From the NCBI GenBank assembly GCA_963800065.1, contig CAWCZO010000007.1:259697-323696 (forward strand): DNA of 64,000 nucleotides, read 5' to 3'. This DNA is from CAWJFJ01 sp963800065. Lineage in GTDB: Bacteria > Actinomycetota > Acidimicrobiia > Acidimicrobiales > UBA8190. The notes beneath the pieces were generated by a model. That model did no database searches. It had not been told where the DNA came from and saw only the letters and a list, made by a program, of their open reading frames with translations. Positions 17,753 through 36,078 of the stretch are shown piece after piece. The translations under genes and the position numbers were made by a program. Position 1 is the first letter of the stretch. Every line of letters begins with the position of its first letter.

Positions 17753-20700
17753 TTGCCTGCACGGTCCAAGAGTCCCGAACGTTTCTCCTTTGCCAATCTC
17801 GACGAGGTCCTGCCTCTTCCGGACCTCATCGCCATTCAGCGTGACTCCTTTCGGTGGTTTCTCGACAAGGGTCTGGCCGAGGCCTTCGCCGACATCAGCC
17901 CCATCGAGGACTTCACCGGCCAGCTGAACCTGGAACTGGAGTTCGACCCCACCGATCCCGACCTGCGCCCACCTCCGAAGTTCCGTGAGGAGGAGTGCAA
18001 AGAGAAGGACATGACCTACGCCGCCCCCGTCTTCGTCCGGGCGCGGTTCATGAACGCCCAGACCGGTGAGATCAAGGAGCAGACCGTCTTCATGGGGGAC
18101 TTCCCGATGATGACGGACAAGGGCACGTTCATCATCAACGGGACCGAGCGGGTGGTCGTGAGCCAGCTGGTCCGCTCCCCCGGCGTGATCTTCCAGCCCG
18201 GCCGCGACGCCAAGACCATCGTCACCGGGACGGTGCACCCCTACCGCGGCGAGTGGATCGAGTTCGACGTCGAGGCCAAGCCCTCCAAGGACGTCACCGC
18301 CGGCGCCCGGGTGGCCCGCAAGCGCCGGCTGTCGCTGTTCGTCCTGCTGCGGGCGCTGGGCTACGAGGACGAGGGGTTCCTGAACCGGTTCGTCCGGCAC
18401 TTCGACTTCCTCGAGGGCCAGTGGGAGAAGGAGCGCGATCTCGCCCCCACCCGGGAAGAGGCCCTCCTCGAGATCTACAAGCGGGCCCGGCCCGGTGAGC
18501 CGCTGTCGGCCGAGGCCGCCCGCGGGTACTTCGAGAACGCCTTCTTCAACCCGAAGCGCTACGACCTGACCCGGGTGGGCCGCTACAAGCTCAACCGGAA
18601 GCTCGGACCCGAGATCGAGCGGGTGGCCTCCATCCTCGACATCGATCTGGAGCGCCCGGCGCCCGACCAGGGCGTGCTCAGCCCGTCGGAGATCCTGGCC
18701 ACCGCCACCTACATGCTCCACCTGGCCGACGGTGAGTCCGGCTACCGGATCGACGACCAGGACCACTTCGCCAACCGGCGGATCCGGTCGGTGGGCGAGC
18801 TCATCCAGAACCAGGTCCGGGTGGGCCTGTCGCGGATGGAGAGGGTCGTGCGCGAGCGCATGACGACCCAGGACGTCGAGGCCATCACGCCCCAGACGCT
18901 GATCAACATCCGGCCCGTGGTGGCGGCCATCAAGGAGTTCTTCGGCACCAGCCAGCTGAGCCAGTTCATGGACCAGAACAACCCGCTGTCGGGGCTGGCC
19001 CACAAGCGCCGTCTGTCGGCCCTCGGCCCCGGCGGTCTGTCCCGTGAGCGGGCCGGCTTCGAGGTCCGGGACGTCCACAGCTCCCACTACGGGCGGATGT
19101 GCCCGATCGAGACGCCCGAGGGCCCGAACATCGGCCTCATCGGCGCCCTGGCCACCTACGCCCGGGTCAACGAGTACGGGTTCATCGAGACCCCCTACCG
19201 CAAGGTGGTCGACGGGCGGGTACGCGACGAGATCATGTACCTGGCCGCCGACGAGGAGGAGGAGCACGTCATCGCCCAGGCCAACGCCAAGCTCGACGGC
19301 AGCGGACGCTTCGTCGACGAGCGGGTGCTCGTCCGCCGCGGCCCGCAGGGCGCCGGCGTGCGGGTGGGGGCCACCTCCACGTCCTACGGGACGACGAGCG
19401 AGATCGACTACGTGCCACCGGCCGAGGTCGACCTGATGGACGTCTCCCCCAAGCAGATCGTGTCCGTCTCGACCGCCCTGATCCCCTTCGTCGAGCACGA
19501 CGACGCCAACAGGGCCCTGATGGGGGCCAACATGCAGAAGCAGGCCGTCCCCCTCGTGGTCCCCGAGGCTCCCGTACATCGGCACCGGCGTCGAGGCCCG
19601 CGCCGCCCGTGACGCCGGAGACGTGCTCCTGGCCGAGGGCGACGGCAACGTGGTCGAGGTGTCGGGGGAGAGCGTGGTCGTCGAGTACCGGTCGGGCCAG
19701 CGTGACCGGCTCGGACTCGAGCTCGGCCGCCGGACGTACCGGCTGGCCAAGTTCCGCCGGTCCAACCAGAACACCTGCATCAACGCCAAGGTCGTCGTGG
19801 ACGAGGGCCGGAAGGTGTCGGCCGGCGACGTGCTGGCCGACGGGGCCGCCACCCAGAACGGCGAGCTCGCCCTGGGCAAGAACCTCCTGGTGGCCTTCAT
19901 GCCCTGGGAGGGCTACAACTTCGAGGACGCCATCATCCTCTCGGAGCGCCTCGTGCGCGACGACGTCCTCACGTCGATCCACATCGAGGAGCACGAGGTC
20001 GACGCCCGGGACACCAAGCTGGGGGCCGAGGAGATCACCCGGGACATCCCGAACCTCTCCGAGGAGATCCTGGCCGACCTCGACGAGCGGGGGATCATCC
20101 GGATCGGGGCCGAGGTCGGCCCCGGTGACGTCCTGGTGGGGAAGGTCACCCCCAAGGGTGAGACCGAGCAGACCCCGGAGGAGCGGCTGCTGCGGGCCAT
20201 CTTCGGTGAGAAGGCCCGCGAGGTGCGCGACACCTCGCTCAAGGTGCCCCACGGCGAGTCGGGCAAGGTCATCGACGTCCGGGTGTTCTCCCGGGAGGAC
20301 TCCCACGAGCTGCCGCCGGGCGTGAACCAGCTGGTGCGGGTGTACGTGGCCCAGAAGCGCAAGATCTCGGAGGGCGACAAGCTGGCCGGCCGCCACGGGA
20401 ACAAGGGGGTCATCTCCCGGATCCTCCCCATCGAGGACATGCCGTTCCTGTCCGACGGGACCCACGTGGACATCATCCTGAACCCCCTCGGCGTGCCCAG
20501 CCGGATGAACGTCGGGCAGGTGCTCGAATCGCACCTCGGCTACGCGGCGCGGTGGGGATGGGAGGGCGTGGACGGTCTCGAGCCGCTGACGGGGGTCCTG
20601 GACGCCAAGACCCGGCCCAAGACCGACCCGGCCGTGTGGGTGTCGACCCCCGCCTTCGACGGGGCCCACTGGGACGAAGAGGACGATGCCGGCAAGCACC

Positions 20701-21314
20701 CGACCATCCGGAAGCTCTTCGAGAGGCTTCATTCGGACTCCCAGGACGGGACCCGGCTCATCGGGACCGACGGGAAGGCCACCCTCTACAACGGCCGGAC
20801 CGGTGAGGTCTACGACAACCAGATCTCCGTCGGCTACGTCTACATCCTGAAGCTGGCCCACCTGGTGGACGACAAGATCCACGCCCGGTCGACGGGGCCG
20901 TACTCGATGATCACCCAGCAGCCCCTCGGCGGGAAGGCGCAGTTCGGTGGTCAGCGGTTCGGTGAGATGGAGGTGTGGGCTCTCGAGGCCTACGGCGCCG
21001 CCTACGCCCTGCAGGAGCTGCTCACCATCAAGTCCGACGACGTCCTCGGTCGCGTGAAGGTCTACGAAGCGATCGTGAAGGGCGAGAACATCCCCGAACC
21101 GGGGATCCCCGAGAGCTTCAAGGTGCTGATCAAGGAGATGCAGTCGCTGTGTCTCAACGTCGAGGTGCTCTCGCTCACCGGCGAGGAGATCGAGATGCGT
21201 GAGCTCGACGAGGACGTCTTCCGCACCGCCGAGGAACTCGGCATCGACATCAGCCGGCCCGAGCGTGGGTCGGACGAGGAAGACGAGCGCCGCGCTGCGG
21301 AGAGGAGCTTCTAG
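17753..21314 (+). CDS. rpoB: RNA polymerase beta subunit, one +1 break
   Basis: Catalytic-core subunit. The start RSKSPERFSFANLDEVLPLP and the rifampicin region TSQLSQFMDQNNPLSG (from about residue 399) followed by HKRRLSALGPGGLSRERAG are clear. The usual sensitive residues are present, except Ala in GLAHKRR where Mycobacterium has Thr. The TTG start at 17753 follows GGGAGGAG. An extra C near 19571 (EAPYIGTG read as EAPVHRH) splits the gene into 17753-19612 and about 19575-21314. The second part holds GRHGNKGVISRILPIEDMPF and the C-terminal EMEVWALEAYGAAYALQELL. Repaired length is about 1187 residues, normal. It ends two bases before rpoC. Confidence 0.97.
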
Positions 21315-21316
21315 CC

Positions 21317-25382
<4,066 letters not shown>

Positions 25383-25460
25383 GAAGCCCGTCCGCGGGCG
25401 GTTCCGGCACGGCCGGTCCCCGGCGGTGCGGGACCGCCACGGACGACCCGGCAAAGAGCT

Positions 25461-25491
25461 GTTGCCCAGGGGCAACGGGAGCCTCTACACT
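25461..25491 (+). promoter_or_regulatory. Promoter of the rpsL-rpsG-fusA operon with inverted repeat over the -35
   Basis: TTGCCC (25462-25467) and TACACT (25486-25491) are spaced by 18 bases, giving a leader of about 80 bases before rpsL. The -35 lies inside a perfect 7-bp inverted repeat, GTTGCCC-AG-GGGCAAC (25461-25476), which could be an operator or chance. Confidence 0.6.
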
Positions 25492-25579
25492 GATGCGTTC
25501 GCGCTGTGGAGCGCCTTCTGGACGCGCCACAAGTCTGGTTCCGCGAGTCAAGTCCCGTTCCACCGCCGAGAGGTCACGC

Positions 25580-25951
25580 GTGCCCACGATCGAACAGCTC
25601 GTCCGTAAGGGCCGGCAGTCCAAGCAGTCGAAGACGAAGACCCCGGCGCTGAAGGGCGCGCCCCAGCGGCGCGGCGTCTGCACCCGGGTGTTCACCACCA
25701 CGCCCAAGAAGCCCAACTCGGCTCTGCGCAAGGTGGCCCGCGTCAGGCTGACGAGCGGTATCGAGGTGAGCGCCTACATCCCCGGGGTGGGGCACAACCT
25801 CCAGGAGCACTCCATCGTCCTCGTCCGTGGGGGCCGGGTGAAGGACCTTCCCGGCGTCCGCTACAAGGTCATCCGTGGCGCCCTGGACGCCGCCGGCGTG
25901 CGTGAGCGCAACCAGGCCCGATCGCGCTACGGCGCCAAGAAGGAGTCCTGA
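25580..25951 (+). CDS. rpsL: Ribosomal protein S12
   Basis: Intact 123-residue decoding-site protein. It starts PTIEQLVRKGRQSKQSK after the GTG at 25580 (AGAGG upstream). TTTPKKPNSALRKVARVRL and VRGGRVKDLPGVRYKVIRG carry the two Lys residues associated with streptomycin sensitivity. The next gene starts two bases after its stop. Confidence 0.97.
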   Translation: MPTIEQLVRKGRQSKQSKTKTPALKGAPQRRGVCTRVFTTTPKKPNSALRKVARVRLTSGIEVSAYIPGVGHNLQEHSIVLVRGGRVKDLPGVRYKVIRGALDAAGVRERNQARSRYGAKKES

Positions 25952-25952
25952 G

Positions 25953-26423
25953 ATGCCCCGGAACGGACCGGCGGCACGCCGGGAGATGACCCCCGACCCC
26001 GTCTACCGGTCGGTCCTGGTCACCCAGGTCGTGAACAAGGTCCTGTCGCGGGGCAAGCGGACCCTGTCGGAGCGGATCGTCTACGGCGCCCTCGAGACGG
26101 TGCGCGACAAGACCGGCGGCGACCCCGTCTCGATCCTGAAGAAGGCGGTCGAGAACACCCGCCCCGAGCTCGAGGTGAAGAGCCGCCGGGTCGGTGGCGC
26201 CACCTACCAGGTCCCGGTGGAGGTCCGCCCCCGGAGGGCCACCACCCTGGCCATCCGGTGGCTGGTCGGGTTCTCCCGCCAGCGGCGGGAGAAGACGATG
26301 GCCGAGCGCCTGGCCAACGAGGTGCTCGATGCCGCCAACGGTACAGGCGCGGCGGTAAAGCGCCGAGAAGATATGCACAAGATGGCCGAGTCCAACAAGG
26401 CCTTCGCCCACTACCGCTGGTAG
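25953..26423 (+). CDS. rpsG: Ribosomal protein S7
   Basis: Intact 156-residue head protein of the small subunit and assembly initiator (MPRNGPAARREMTPDPVYRS; KAVENTRPELEVKSRRVGGA; ending NKAFAHYRW). The ATG at 25953 overlaps the rpsL ribosome-release zone, implying translational coupling. Confidence 0.97.
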   Translation: MPRNGPAARREMTPDPVYRSVLVTQVVNKVLSRGKRTLSERIVYGALETVRDKTGGDPVSILKKAVENTRPELEVKSRRVGGATYQVPVEVRPRRATTLAIRWLVGFSRQRREKTMAERLANEVLDAANGTGAAVKRREDMHKMAESNKAFAHYRW

Positions 26424-26491
26424 AGGGCACGCCGGCCCCGGTGCGGGCGCACGGGGGCCATCGAGTAACCACCTGAGAGCAGAAAAAGAGC

Positions 26492-28585
<2,094 letters not shown>

Positions 28586-28730
28586 GGCACAGGCCGAGGC
28601 GCCCCCCGGCACCGCGGTGACACCCACAGCAGCACATCCACAAGCCACTCACGGATAGCAGACGGAAGAGCACAGAGGACGGTGGTGCCCGAGGGGGTAC
28701 CGCCCAAGATCAGGGAGCCGGAGCGAGAGC

Positions 28731-29918
<1,188 letters not shown>

Positions 29919-29950
29919 GGGTCCGGACGGGGAAACGGGGCACGACGACG

Positions 29951-30277
29951 GTGGCTGACGCAGCGAGACAGAAGATCCGGATCAGGTTGAAGGCCTACGA
30001 CCACGAGATCCTGGATCAGTCGACGGAGAAGATCGTCCAGACCGTCCTGCGGACCCAGGCCAAGGTCCAGGGTCCCGTGCCTCTGCCCACCGAGAAGCAC
30101 CGGTACACGGTGATCCGTTCCCCCCACAAGTACAAGGACAGCCGGGAGCACTTCGAGATGCGGGTGCACAAGCGCCTGGTCGACATCATCGAGCACACAC
30201 CGAAGACGGTGGATTCCCTGCAACGCCTCGACCTTCCGGCCGGGGTGGACATCGAGATCAAGATTCAGAACGTCTGA
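29951..30277 (+). CDS. rpsJ: Ribosomal protein S10
   Basis: Intact 108-residue protein (QKIRIRLKAYDHEILDQS; RSPHKYKDSREHFEMRVHKR; GVDIEIKIQNV). The GTG at 29951 is used. S10 (NusE) also takes part in antitermination with NusB. Unusually, it is separated from rplC by a 286-base structured gap. Confidence 0.97.
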   Translation: MADAARQKIRIRLKAYDHEILDQSTEKIVQTVLRTQAKVQGPVPLPTEKHRYTVIRSPHKYKDSREHFEMRVHKRLVDIIEHTPKTVDSLQRLDLPAGVDIEIKIQNV

Positions 30278-30403
30278 CCCCCGGGGACCCGCCCGGGGCC
30301 GAATCCCACTGGAAACCCCCCAACTGATGGTGTAACGTCGCAGGTCGGGCCGATTTCAGGCCCTGAAAGCCGGATCGACGTCTCCGAGCGCCCACCCGCC
30401 GAG

Positions 30404-30539
30404 CGGTGGGGACCTCGGGGCACAACCTGACGAGCGCTCCACTCGGGCTTCCCGGGCGGAGCGTTGGCATGCGAACCGGGCACCGCTTCTGGTGCCCACC
30501 ATTCGGTGACCTGCGGCCCCCCGCGGCAGGTCCCCACCG
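30404..30539 (+). promoter_or_regulatory. Structured leader upstream of rplC with competing helices
   Basis: A perfect 12-bp pair (30404-30415 with 30528-30539, CGGTGGGGACCT / AGGTCCCCACCG) closes a 112-base loop. Inside are a hairpin AGCGCTCC / GGAGCGTT (30433-30465), a 7-bp hairpin GGGCACC / GGTGCCC (30478-30497) and ACCTGC / GCAGGT (30509-30531). The last shares bases 30528-30531 with the long helix, so the two cannot form together. This is the architecture of a regulated ribosomal-protein leader; which protein binds is unknown. The leader ends 24 bases before rplC. Confidence 0.55.
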
Positions 30540-30563
30540 AGGACGGAAGGACTTCACGCGACC

Positions 30564-31220
30564 GTGGCGACCAAGGCGATCGTCGGCGAGAAGGTCGGCA
30601 TGACCCAGGTCTGGGACGAGCAGCACCGTGCCGTACCGGTCACGGTGCTGCGGGTCGCGCCCATGCGGGTGGTGCAGGTGAAGACCACCGAACGTGAGGG
30701 CTACTCCGCCCTGCAGGTGACCTGGGGCGTGCGCCGGCCGGGCACGCTGAACAAGCCCGAGCAGGGCCACTTCGCCACGGCCGGGGTGGAACCCGGCCGG
30801 CATCTCGTCGAGCTGCGGATCGACGACGCCAGTGGCTTCGAGGTGGGCCAGCAGCTGACCGCCGACGTCCTCACCGCCGGCGAGCGGGTCGACGTCATCG
30901 CCGTCTCCAAGGGCAAGGGTTTCGCCGGCGCCATGAAGCGGCACAACTTCAAGGGCCAGGGCGCCGCCCACGGCAACCACAAGAAGCACCGGTCACCGGG
31001 GTCCATCGGGGCCTGCGCCACGCCGGCCCGCGTCTTCAGGGGCACGAAGATGGCCGGCCGGATGGGCGGCCATCAGGTGACGTCGCTGAACCTCGAGGTG
31101 GTCCAGGCCGATCCCGACAAGGAGCTCATCCTCGTGAAGGGGGCGGTGCCCGGTCCCCGCGGCGGGATGGTCGTGCTGCGCGACACCGTCAAGGGCACGA
31201 ACGGAAAGAGCCCGTCATGA
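30564..31220 (+). CDS. rplC: Ribosomal protein L3
   Basis: Intact 218-residue assembly-initiator protein near the peptidyl-transferase centre (KAIVGEKVGMTQVWDEQH; SKGKGFAGAMKRHNFKGQGA; GTKMAGRMGGHQVTS). The GTG at 30564 follows GGAAGGA. Its stop overlaps the rplD start (ATGA). Confidence 0.97.
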   Translation: MATKAIVGEKVGMTQVWDEQHRAVPVTVLRVAPMRVVQVKTTEREGYSALQVTWGVRRPGTLNKPEQGHFATAGVEPGRHLVELRIDDASGFEVGQQLTADVLTAGERVDVIAVSKGKGFAGAMKRHNFKGQGAAHGNHKKHRSPGSIGACATPARVFRGTKMAGRMGGHQVTSLNLEVVQADPDKELILVKGAVPGPRGGMVVLRDTVKGTNGKSPS

Positions 31221-32087
31221 GCGCCGTGAACGCTCCGGCGCGGCCGCCCTCGGTGATGCGCCGGGAGCGCCCCGCCCCCGAGCGCCACACCGTCGACCGC
31301 CGACGTGTCGACGGGACCGTCATCGACCAGGTGGTCCTCGCCCCCGAGATCTTCGGCATCGTCCCCAACAAGGCGGTGCTGCACCAGGTGGTCACCGCCC
31401 AGCTGGCGGCGGCCCGGGCCGGCACCCAGTCCACCAAGACCCGTGCCCAGGTGGCCGGCGGTGGGGCCAAGCCGTTCCGCCAGAAGGGCACGGGCCGGGC
31501 CCGCCAGGGTTCGACCCGCTCGCCGCAGTGGGTCGGCGGCGGGATCGCCCTCGGGCCCAAGCCCCGCTCGTACCGTCAGCGGACCCCCAAGAAGATGATC
31601 CGGCTGGCGCTCTACTCGGCGCTGTCGGACCGGGCCGGCGAAGGCCGGGTCGCCCTCATCGACGAGTGGACGTTCGACGCCCCGAGGACGAAGGACGCCG
31701 TCGCCGCCCTGAGCGCTCTCGACCTCCAGGGCCGGGTGCTCGTCGTCCTCGGTCCCGACGACGGCATCGCCGACCGCTCGCTGGCCAACCTGCAGCGTGT
31801 GCAGACGGTGCAGGTGGCCGAGCTCAACGCCTACGACATTCTCCGCAGCGACTGGGTGGTCTTCACCGACGCCACCGTGCCGGGGGAGACCGAACCGGCG
31901 GTCGGCGTCACCGCCGCACCGCCCGCTCCTCGCCGTCGGGACGGCCGCCACCAAGGCCGCCGACGGCGAGGCCCCGGCCGCCGCGGCGACCGCCGAGAGT
32001 CCGCCGCCGCGGCGACCGGCGACGCCGACCCGACGTGACACCGAGGCCGCCGACGCCGACGCCCCAGACGAGGGGAGCGACCAGTGA
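31217..32087 (+). CDS. rplD: Ribosomal protein L4 with a charged C-terminal tail, one break in the tail
   Basis: L4 lines the exit tunnel and, in E. coli, represses the S10 operon. The core is normal (VTAQLAAARAGTQSTKTRAQ; KPFRQKGTGRARQGSTRSPQ; VAELNAYDILRSDWVVFT). After about residue 230 an Ala/Asp/Glu-rich tail begins. A break near 31915-31950 moves it to the frame ending DTEAADADAPDEGSDQ and TGA at 32085-32087, which overlaps the rplW GTG by four bases. The uncorrected frame stops earlier, at 32038, with an Arg-rich sequence that I take as an artefact. The ATG at 31217 overlaps the rplC stop; a second ATG at 31256 is possible. Confidence 0.93.
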
Positions 32088-32377
32088 GAGACGCCAGTCA
32101 GGTCCTCCTGAAGCCCGTGGTGTCGGAGAAGTCGTACCGCCTGATGGAGGACGGCGTCTACGTCTTCGTGGTCGCACCGGACGCCACCAGGATCGAGGTT
32201 CGTCACGCGGTGGAGCAGACCTTCGGGGTGCGGGTGACGAACGTGAACACCCTCAACCGCAAGGGCAAGCTTCGCCGGAACCGGAGAACGAACACGGTCG
32301 GAAAGCGTCCCGACACCAAGCGGGCCGTCGTGACGCTGGTCAGCGGCGACCGCATCGACCTCTTCGAGAAGAACTGA
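32084..32377 (+). CDS. rplW: Ribosomal protein L23
   Basis: Intact 97-residue protein at the tunnel exit, the docking site for trigger factor and SRP. It contains LLKPVVSEKSYRLMEDG, VNTLNRKGKLRRNRRT and KRAVVTLVSGDRIDLFE. The GTG start overlaps the rplD stop. Confidence 0.97.
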   Translation: MRDASQVLLKPVVSEKSYRLMEDGVYVFVVAPDATRIEVRHAVEQTFGVRVTNVNTLNRKGKLRRNRRTNTVGKRPDTKRAVVTLVSGDRIDLFEKN

Positions 32378-32390
32378 GAGGACGTCACCG

Positions 32391-33227
32391 ATGCCGTTGC
32401 GCAAGCGCAAGCCCACCAGTGCCGGTCGCCGGTTCCAGTCCGTCTCGGACTTCTCCGAGATCACCCGATCGCGCCCCGAGCGATCGCTCGTCGTCCCCAA
32501 GCCCCGCACCGGCGGCCGCAACAGCTACGGGCGCAAGACCGCCCGCCACCGCGGGGGAGGGCACAAGCAGCAGTACCGGATCATCGATTTCAAGAGGGAC
32601 AAGGACGGCGTTCCGGCCAAGGTGGCGGCCATCGAGTACGACCCGAACCGCAATGCCCGGATCGCCCTGCTGCACTACTACGACGGCGAGAAGCGCTACA
32701 TCCTGGCCCCCGCCCAGGTGGCGGTGGGCGACGTGCTGCAGAGCGGCCAGGGATCGGACATCAGGCCCGGCAACGCGCTGCCTCTGCGGTACATCCCCGT
32801 CGGCTCGACGATCCACAACATCGAGCTGCGACCCGGTCAGGGCGGAAAGATGGCCCGTGGCGCCGGGATGAGCGCGCAGCTGGTGGCCAAGGAGGGCCTC
32901 TTCGCCACCCTGCGCCTTCCTTCCACCGAGATGCGCCGGGTGCCGATCGACTGCCGCGGCACGCTGGGCGAGGTGGGAAACGCCGAGGCGGAGCTGATCT
33001 CCATCGGGAAGGCGGGCCGGAACCGGTGGAAGGGTGTGCGGCCGCAGACCCGGGGAGTGGCCATGAACCCCGTCGACCACCCCCTGGGTGGCGGCGAGGG
33101 CAAGTCGTCGGGTGGGCGCCACCCGGTGTCGCCGTGGGGCAAGCCCGAGGGCCGGACCCGGACCCGGCACAAGCCGTCAGACCAGATGATCGTGCGCCGC
33201 CGCCGTACCCGCGGCGCGCGTCGATGA
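32391..33227 (+). CDS. rplB: Ribosomal protein L2
   Basis: Intact 278-residue protein of the peptidyl-transferase region. It has GGRNSYGRKTARHRGGGHKQ, YDPNRNARIALLHYYDG and the conserved GVAMNPVDHPLGGGEG with the invariant His. The start is MPLRKRKPTSAGRRFQ. Confidence 0.98.
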   Translation: MPLRKRKPTSAGRRFQSVSDFSEITRSRPERSLVVPKPRTGGRNSYGRKTARHRGGGHKQQYRIIDFKRDKDGVPAKVAAIEYDPNRNARIALLHYYDGEKRYILAPAQVAVGDVLQSGQGSDIRPGNALPLRYIPVGSTIHNIELRPGQGGKMARGAGMSAQLVAKEGLFATLRLPSTEMRRVPIDCRGTLGEVGNAEAELISIGKAGRNRWKGVRPQTRGVAMNPVDHPLGGGEGKSSGGRHPVSPWGKPEGRTRTRHKPSDQMIVRRRRTRGARR

Positions 33228-33251
33228 ACGGATCCGAGGGGGCCACACCTC

Positions 33252-33530
33252 ATGCCGCGTAGTTTGAAGAAGGGACCCTTCGTGGACGACCACCTCCTCA
33301 AGAAGGTGGACGCCCTCAACGCCACGAGCGAGAAGAGGGTGATCAAGACCTGGTCGCGCCGCTCGACGGTCATCCCGGACATGGTCGGTCACACCATCGC
33401 CGTCCACGACGGCCGCAAGCACGTCCCCGTGTACGTGACCGAGTCGATGGTGGGTCACAAGCTCGGCGAGTTCGCCCCCACACGGACCTTCCGGTACCAC
33501 GCCGGGCAGGAACGGCAGGCGAGGCGCTGA
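33252..33530 (+). CDS. rpsS: Ribosomal protein S19
   Basis: Intact 92-residue head protein (MPRSLKKGPFVDDHLLKKV; HDGRKHVPVYVTESMVGHKL; GEFAPTRTFRYHAG). The rplV ATG follows its stop by one base. Confidence 0.97.
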   Translation: MPRSLKKGPFVDDHLLKKVDALNATSEKRVIKTWSRRSTVIPDMVGHTIAVHDGRKHVPVYVTESMVGHKLGEFAPTRTFRYHAGQERQARR

Positions 33531-33531
33531 C

Positions 33532-34238
33532 ATGCCCGGGGTCAAGACCAACGAGGTGGCCGGGACGCGTGCGGTCCTGCGGCACTACCGCATGTCCGCC
33601 TACAAGGCGCGCCAGGTTCTCGATCTGGTGCGTGGCAAGGACGTCGACCGGGCCGCCGAGATCCTGCGGGCCACTCCCCGCGAGGGGGCCCGTGTGGTGG
33701 CCAAGGTCCTCGCCTCGGCGGTGGCCAACGCCCGCAACAACGACCTTCTCGACCCCGACGACCTGTACGTGTCGGCCTGCTACGCCGACGAGGGGACCAC
33801 GATCAAGCGCTGGCGACCACGGGCCCGGGGCCGGGCCACGCGGATCCGCAAGCGGACGTGCCACATCACCGTGATCGTGAGCCGGCTGCCCGAGGACCGG
33901 CTCGAGCGCCGTCGGGCGCGCCAGGCCGAGCAGACCACGGCCGGCCGCTCCCGCCGGGTCGCCGCCTCACGGCGCAGCAGCGCGGCGGCCGCCGACGGCG
34001 AGCGACCGGCGCCGAAGGCGTCCGCCACGAAGGACGAGGAACCGGTGGACGAGCCCGTCGACGCTGACGCCGAGTCGGTCGACGACCTGGTGGACGTCGA
34101 GCCCGGAGTGACGACGAGCCCGGGGACGAGGACGCAGCCGTCGGAGTCCGACGAGGCGCCGAGCGATGAGGCGGAGTCGGGAGAGGTCGAGGCGGAGGGC
34201 GCCGAGGCGGCCGAGGCGGACGCAGAGGAGAAGGACTG

Positions 34239-34239
<1 letters not shown>
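33532..34239 (+). CDS. rplV: Ribosomal protein L22 with a 120-residue acidic tail
   Basis: The first roughly 113 residues are an ordinary L22 (HYRMSAYKARQVLDLVRGKD; RWRPRARGRATRIRKRTCHI), whose loop lines the exit tunnel. The protein then continues for about 120 residues: a basic Arg/Ser part, then a strongly acidic part rich in Asp, Glu, Ala and Ser (EEPVDEPVDADAESVDDLVD; ending EAAEADAEEKD). The frame is intact to the TGA at 34237-34239, which overlaps the rpsC ATG (TGATG). A tail this long is about the length of the folded protein itself. Confidence 0.96.
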
Positions 34240-35222
<983 letters not shown>

Positions 35223-35223
<1 letters not shown>

Positions 35224-35660
35224 TGTTGATGCCCCGGAAGGTCAAGCACCGCAAGCAGCAGCGGGGCCGCCTCGGGGGTTCGGCCAAGGGCGGCACCACG
35301 ATCACCTTCGGCGACTTCGGGATCCAGGCGCTCGAGCCGGCGTGGCTCACCCAGCGCCAGATCGAAGCCGCCCGAATCGCCATGACCCGGCACGTGAAGC
35401 GCGGTGGGAAGGTCTGGATCCGGGTCTTCCCCGACAAGCCGGTCACCCAGAAGCCGGCCGAGACACGCATGGGGTCGGGCAAGGGCAACCCCGAGCACTG
35501 GGTCGCCGTGGTGCGGCCGGGCCGGATCCTGTTCGAGCTGGCCGGCGTGGACCGGGACCTGGCCAAGGCGGCCATGGAGCGCGCCATCCAGAAGCTGCCG
35601 TTCAAGGCCCGCTTCGTCGTCCGTCCCGGAACACACGGGACGGCCGAGGTGGAGGTCTAG
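35223..35660 (+). CDS. rplP: Ribosomal protein L16
   Basis: Intact 145-residue protein at the A-site tRNA elbow (LMPRKVKHRKQQRGRLGGSA; IRVFPDKPVTQKPAETRMGS; ending GTHGTAEVEV). The start ATG shares a base with the rpsC stop (TGATG). Confidence 0.97.
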
Positions 35661-35664
35661 GGCC

Positions 35665-36078
35665 ATGCCCACGGCTACCGAACTGCGCGAGCTCGAGGAC
35701 GACGAGCTCGAGACCCGGCTGGTGGAGTACCGCCGCGAAACGCTGAACCTCCGCTTCCAGCTGGCCACCGGACAACTGGACAACTACTCGCGCCTGAACG
35801 AGGCCCGGCGCAACGTGGCGCGGGTCCTGACCGTCCTGCGCGACCGCGAGATCGCTCTGGCCGAGGGGAGAGACGCCGGTCCGGTGATCCTCGAGCACAT
35901 GGTCCGCGCCGCCCCGGCGCCCGGCGCCGTGACGACCGATGACACCGACGAGCTCGACGACGCCGACGATCTCGACGACGACGCCGTGGAGGTCGACGAG
36001 GTGGACGGGCCGGACGTCGACGAGGCCGAGGGTGAGGCGCCGCCGACCGACGACGATGCCGACGAGGAGGACGAGTGA
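35665..36078 (+). CDS. rpmC: Ribosomal protein L29 with a 70-residue acidic tail
   Basis: Residues 1-65 form the usual two-helix L29 at the tunnel exit (ELRELEDDELETRLVEYRRE; LNEARRNVARVLTVLRDREI). The remaining 70 are almost wholly Asp/Glu with Val and Ala (TDELDDADDLDDDAVEVDEV; ending DADEEDE). The frame is intact. The stop overlaps the rpsQ ATG. L29 is normally 60-80 residues; here it is 137. Confidence 0.95.
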   Translation: MPTATELRELEDDELETRLVEYRRETLNLRFQLATGQLDNYSRLNEARRNVARVLTVLRDREIALAEGRDAGPVILEHMVRAAPAPGAVTTDDTDELDDADDLDDDAVEVDEVDGPDVDEAEGEAPPTDDDADEEDE

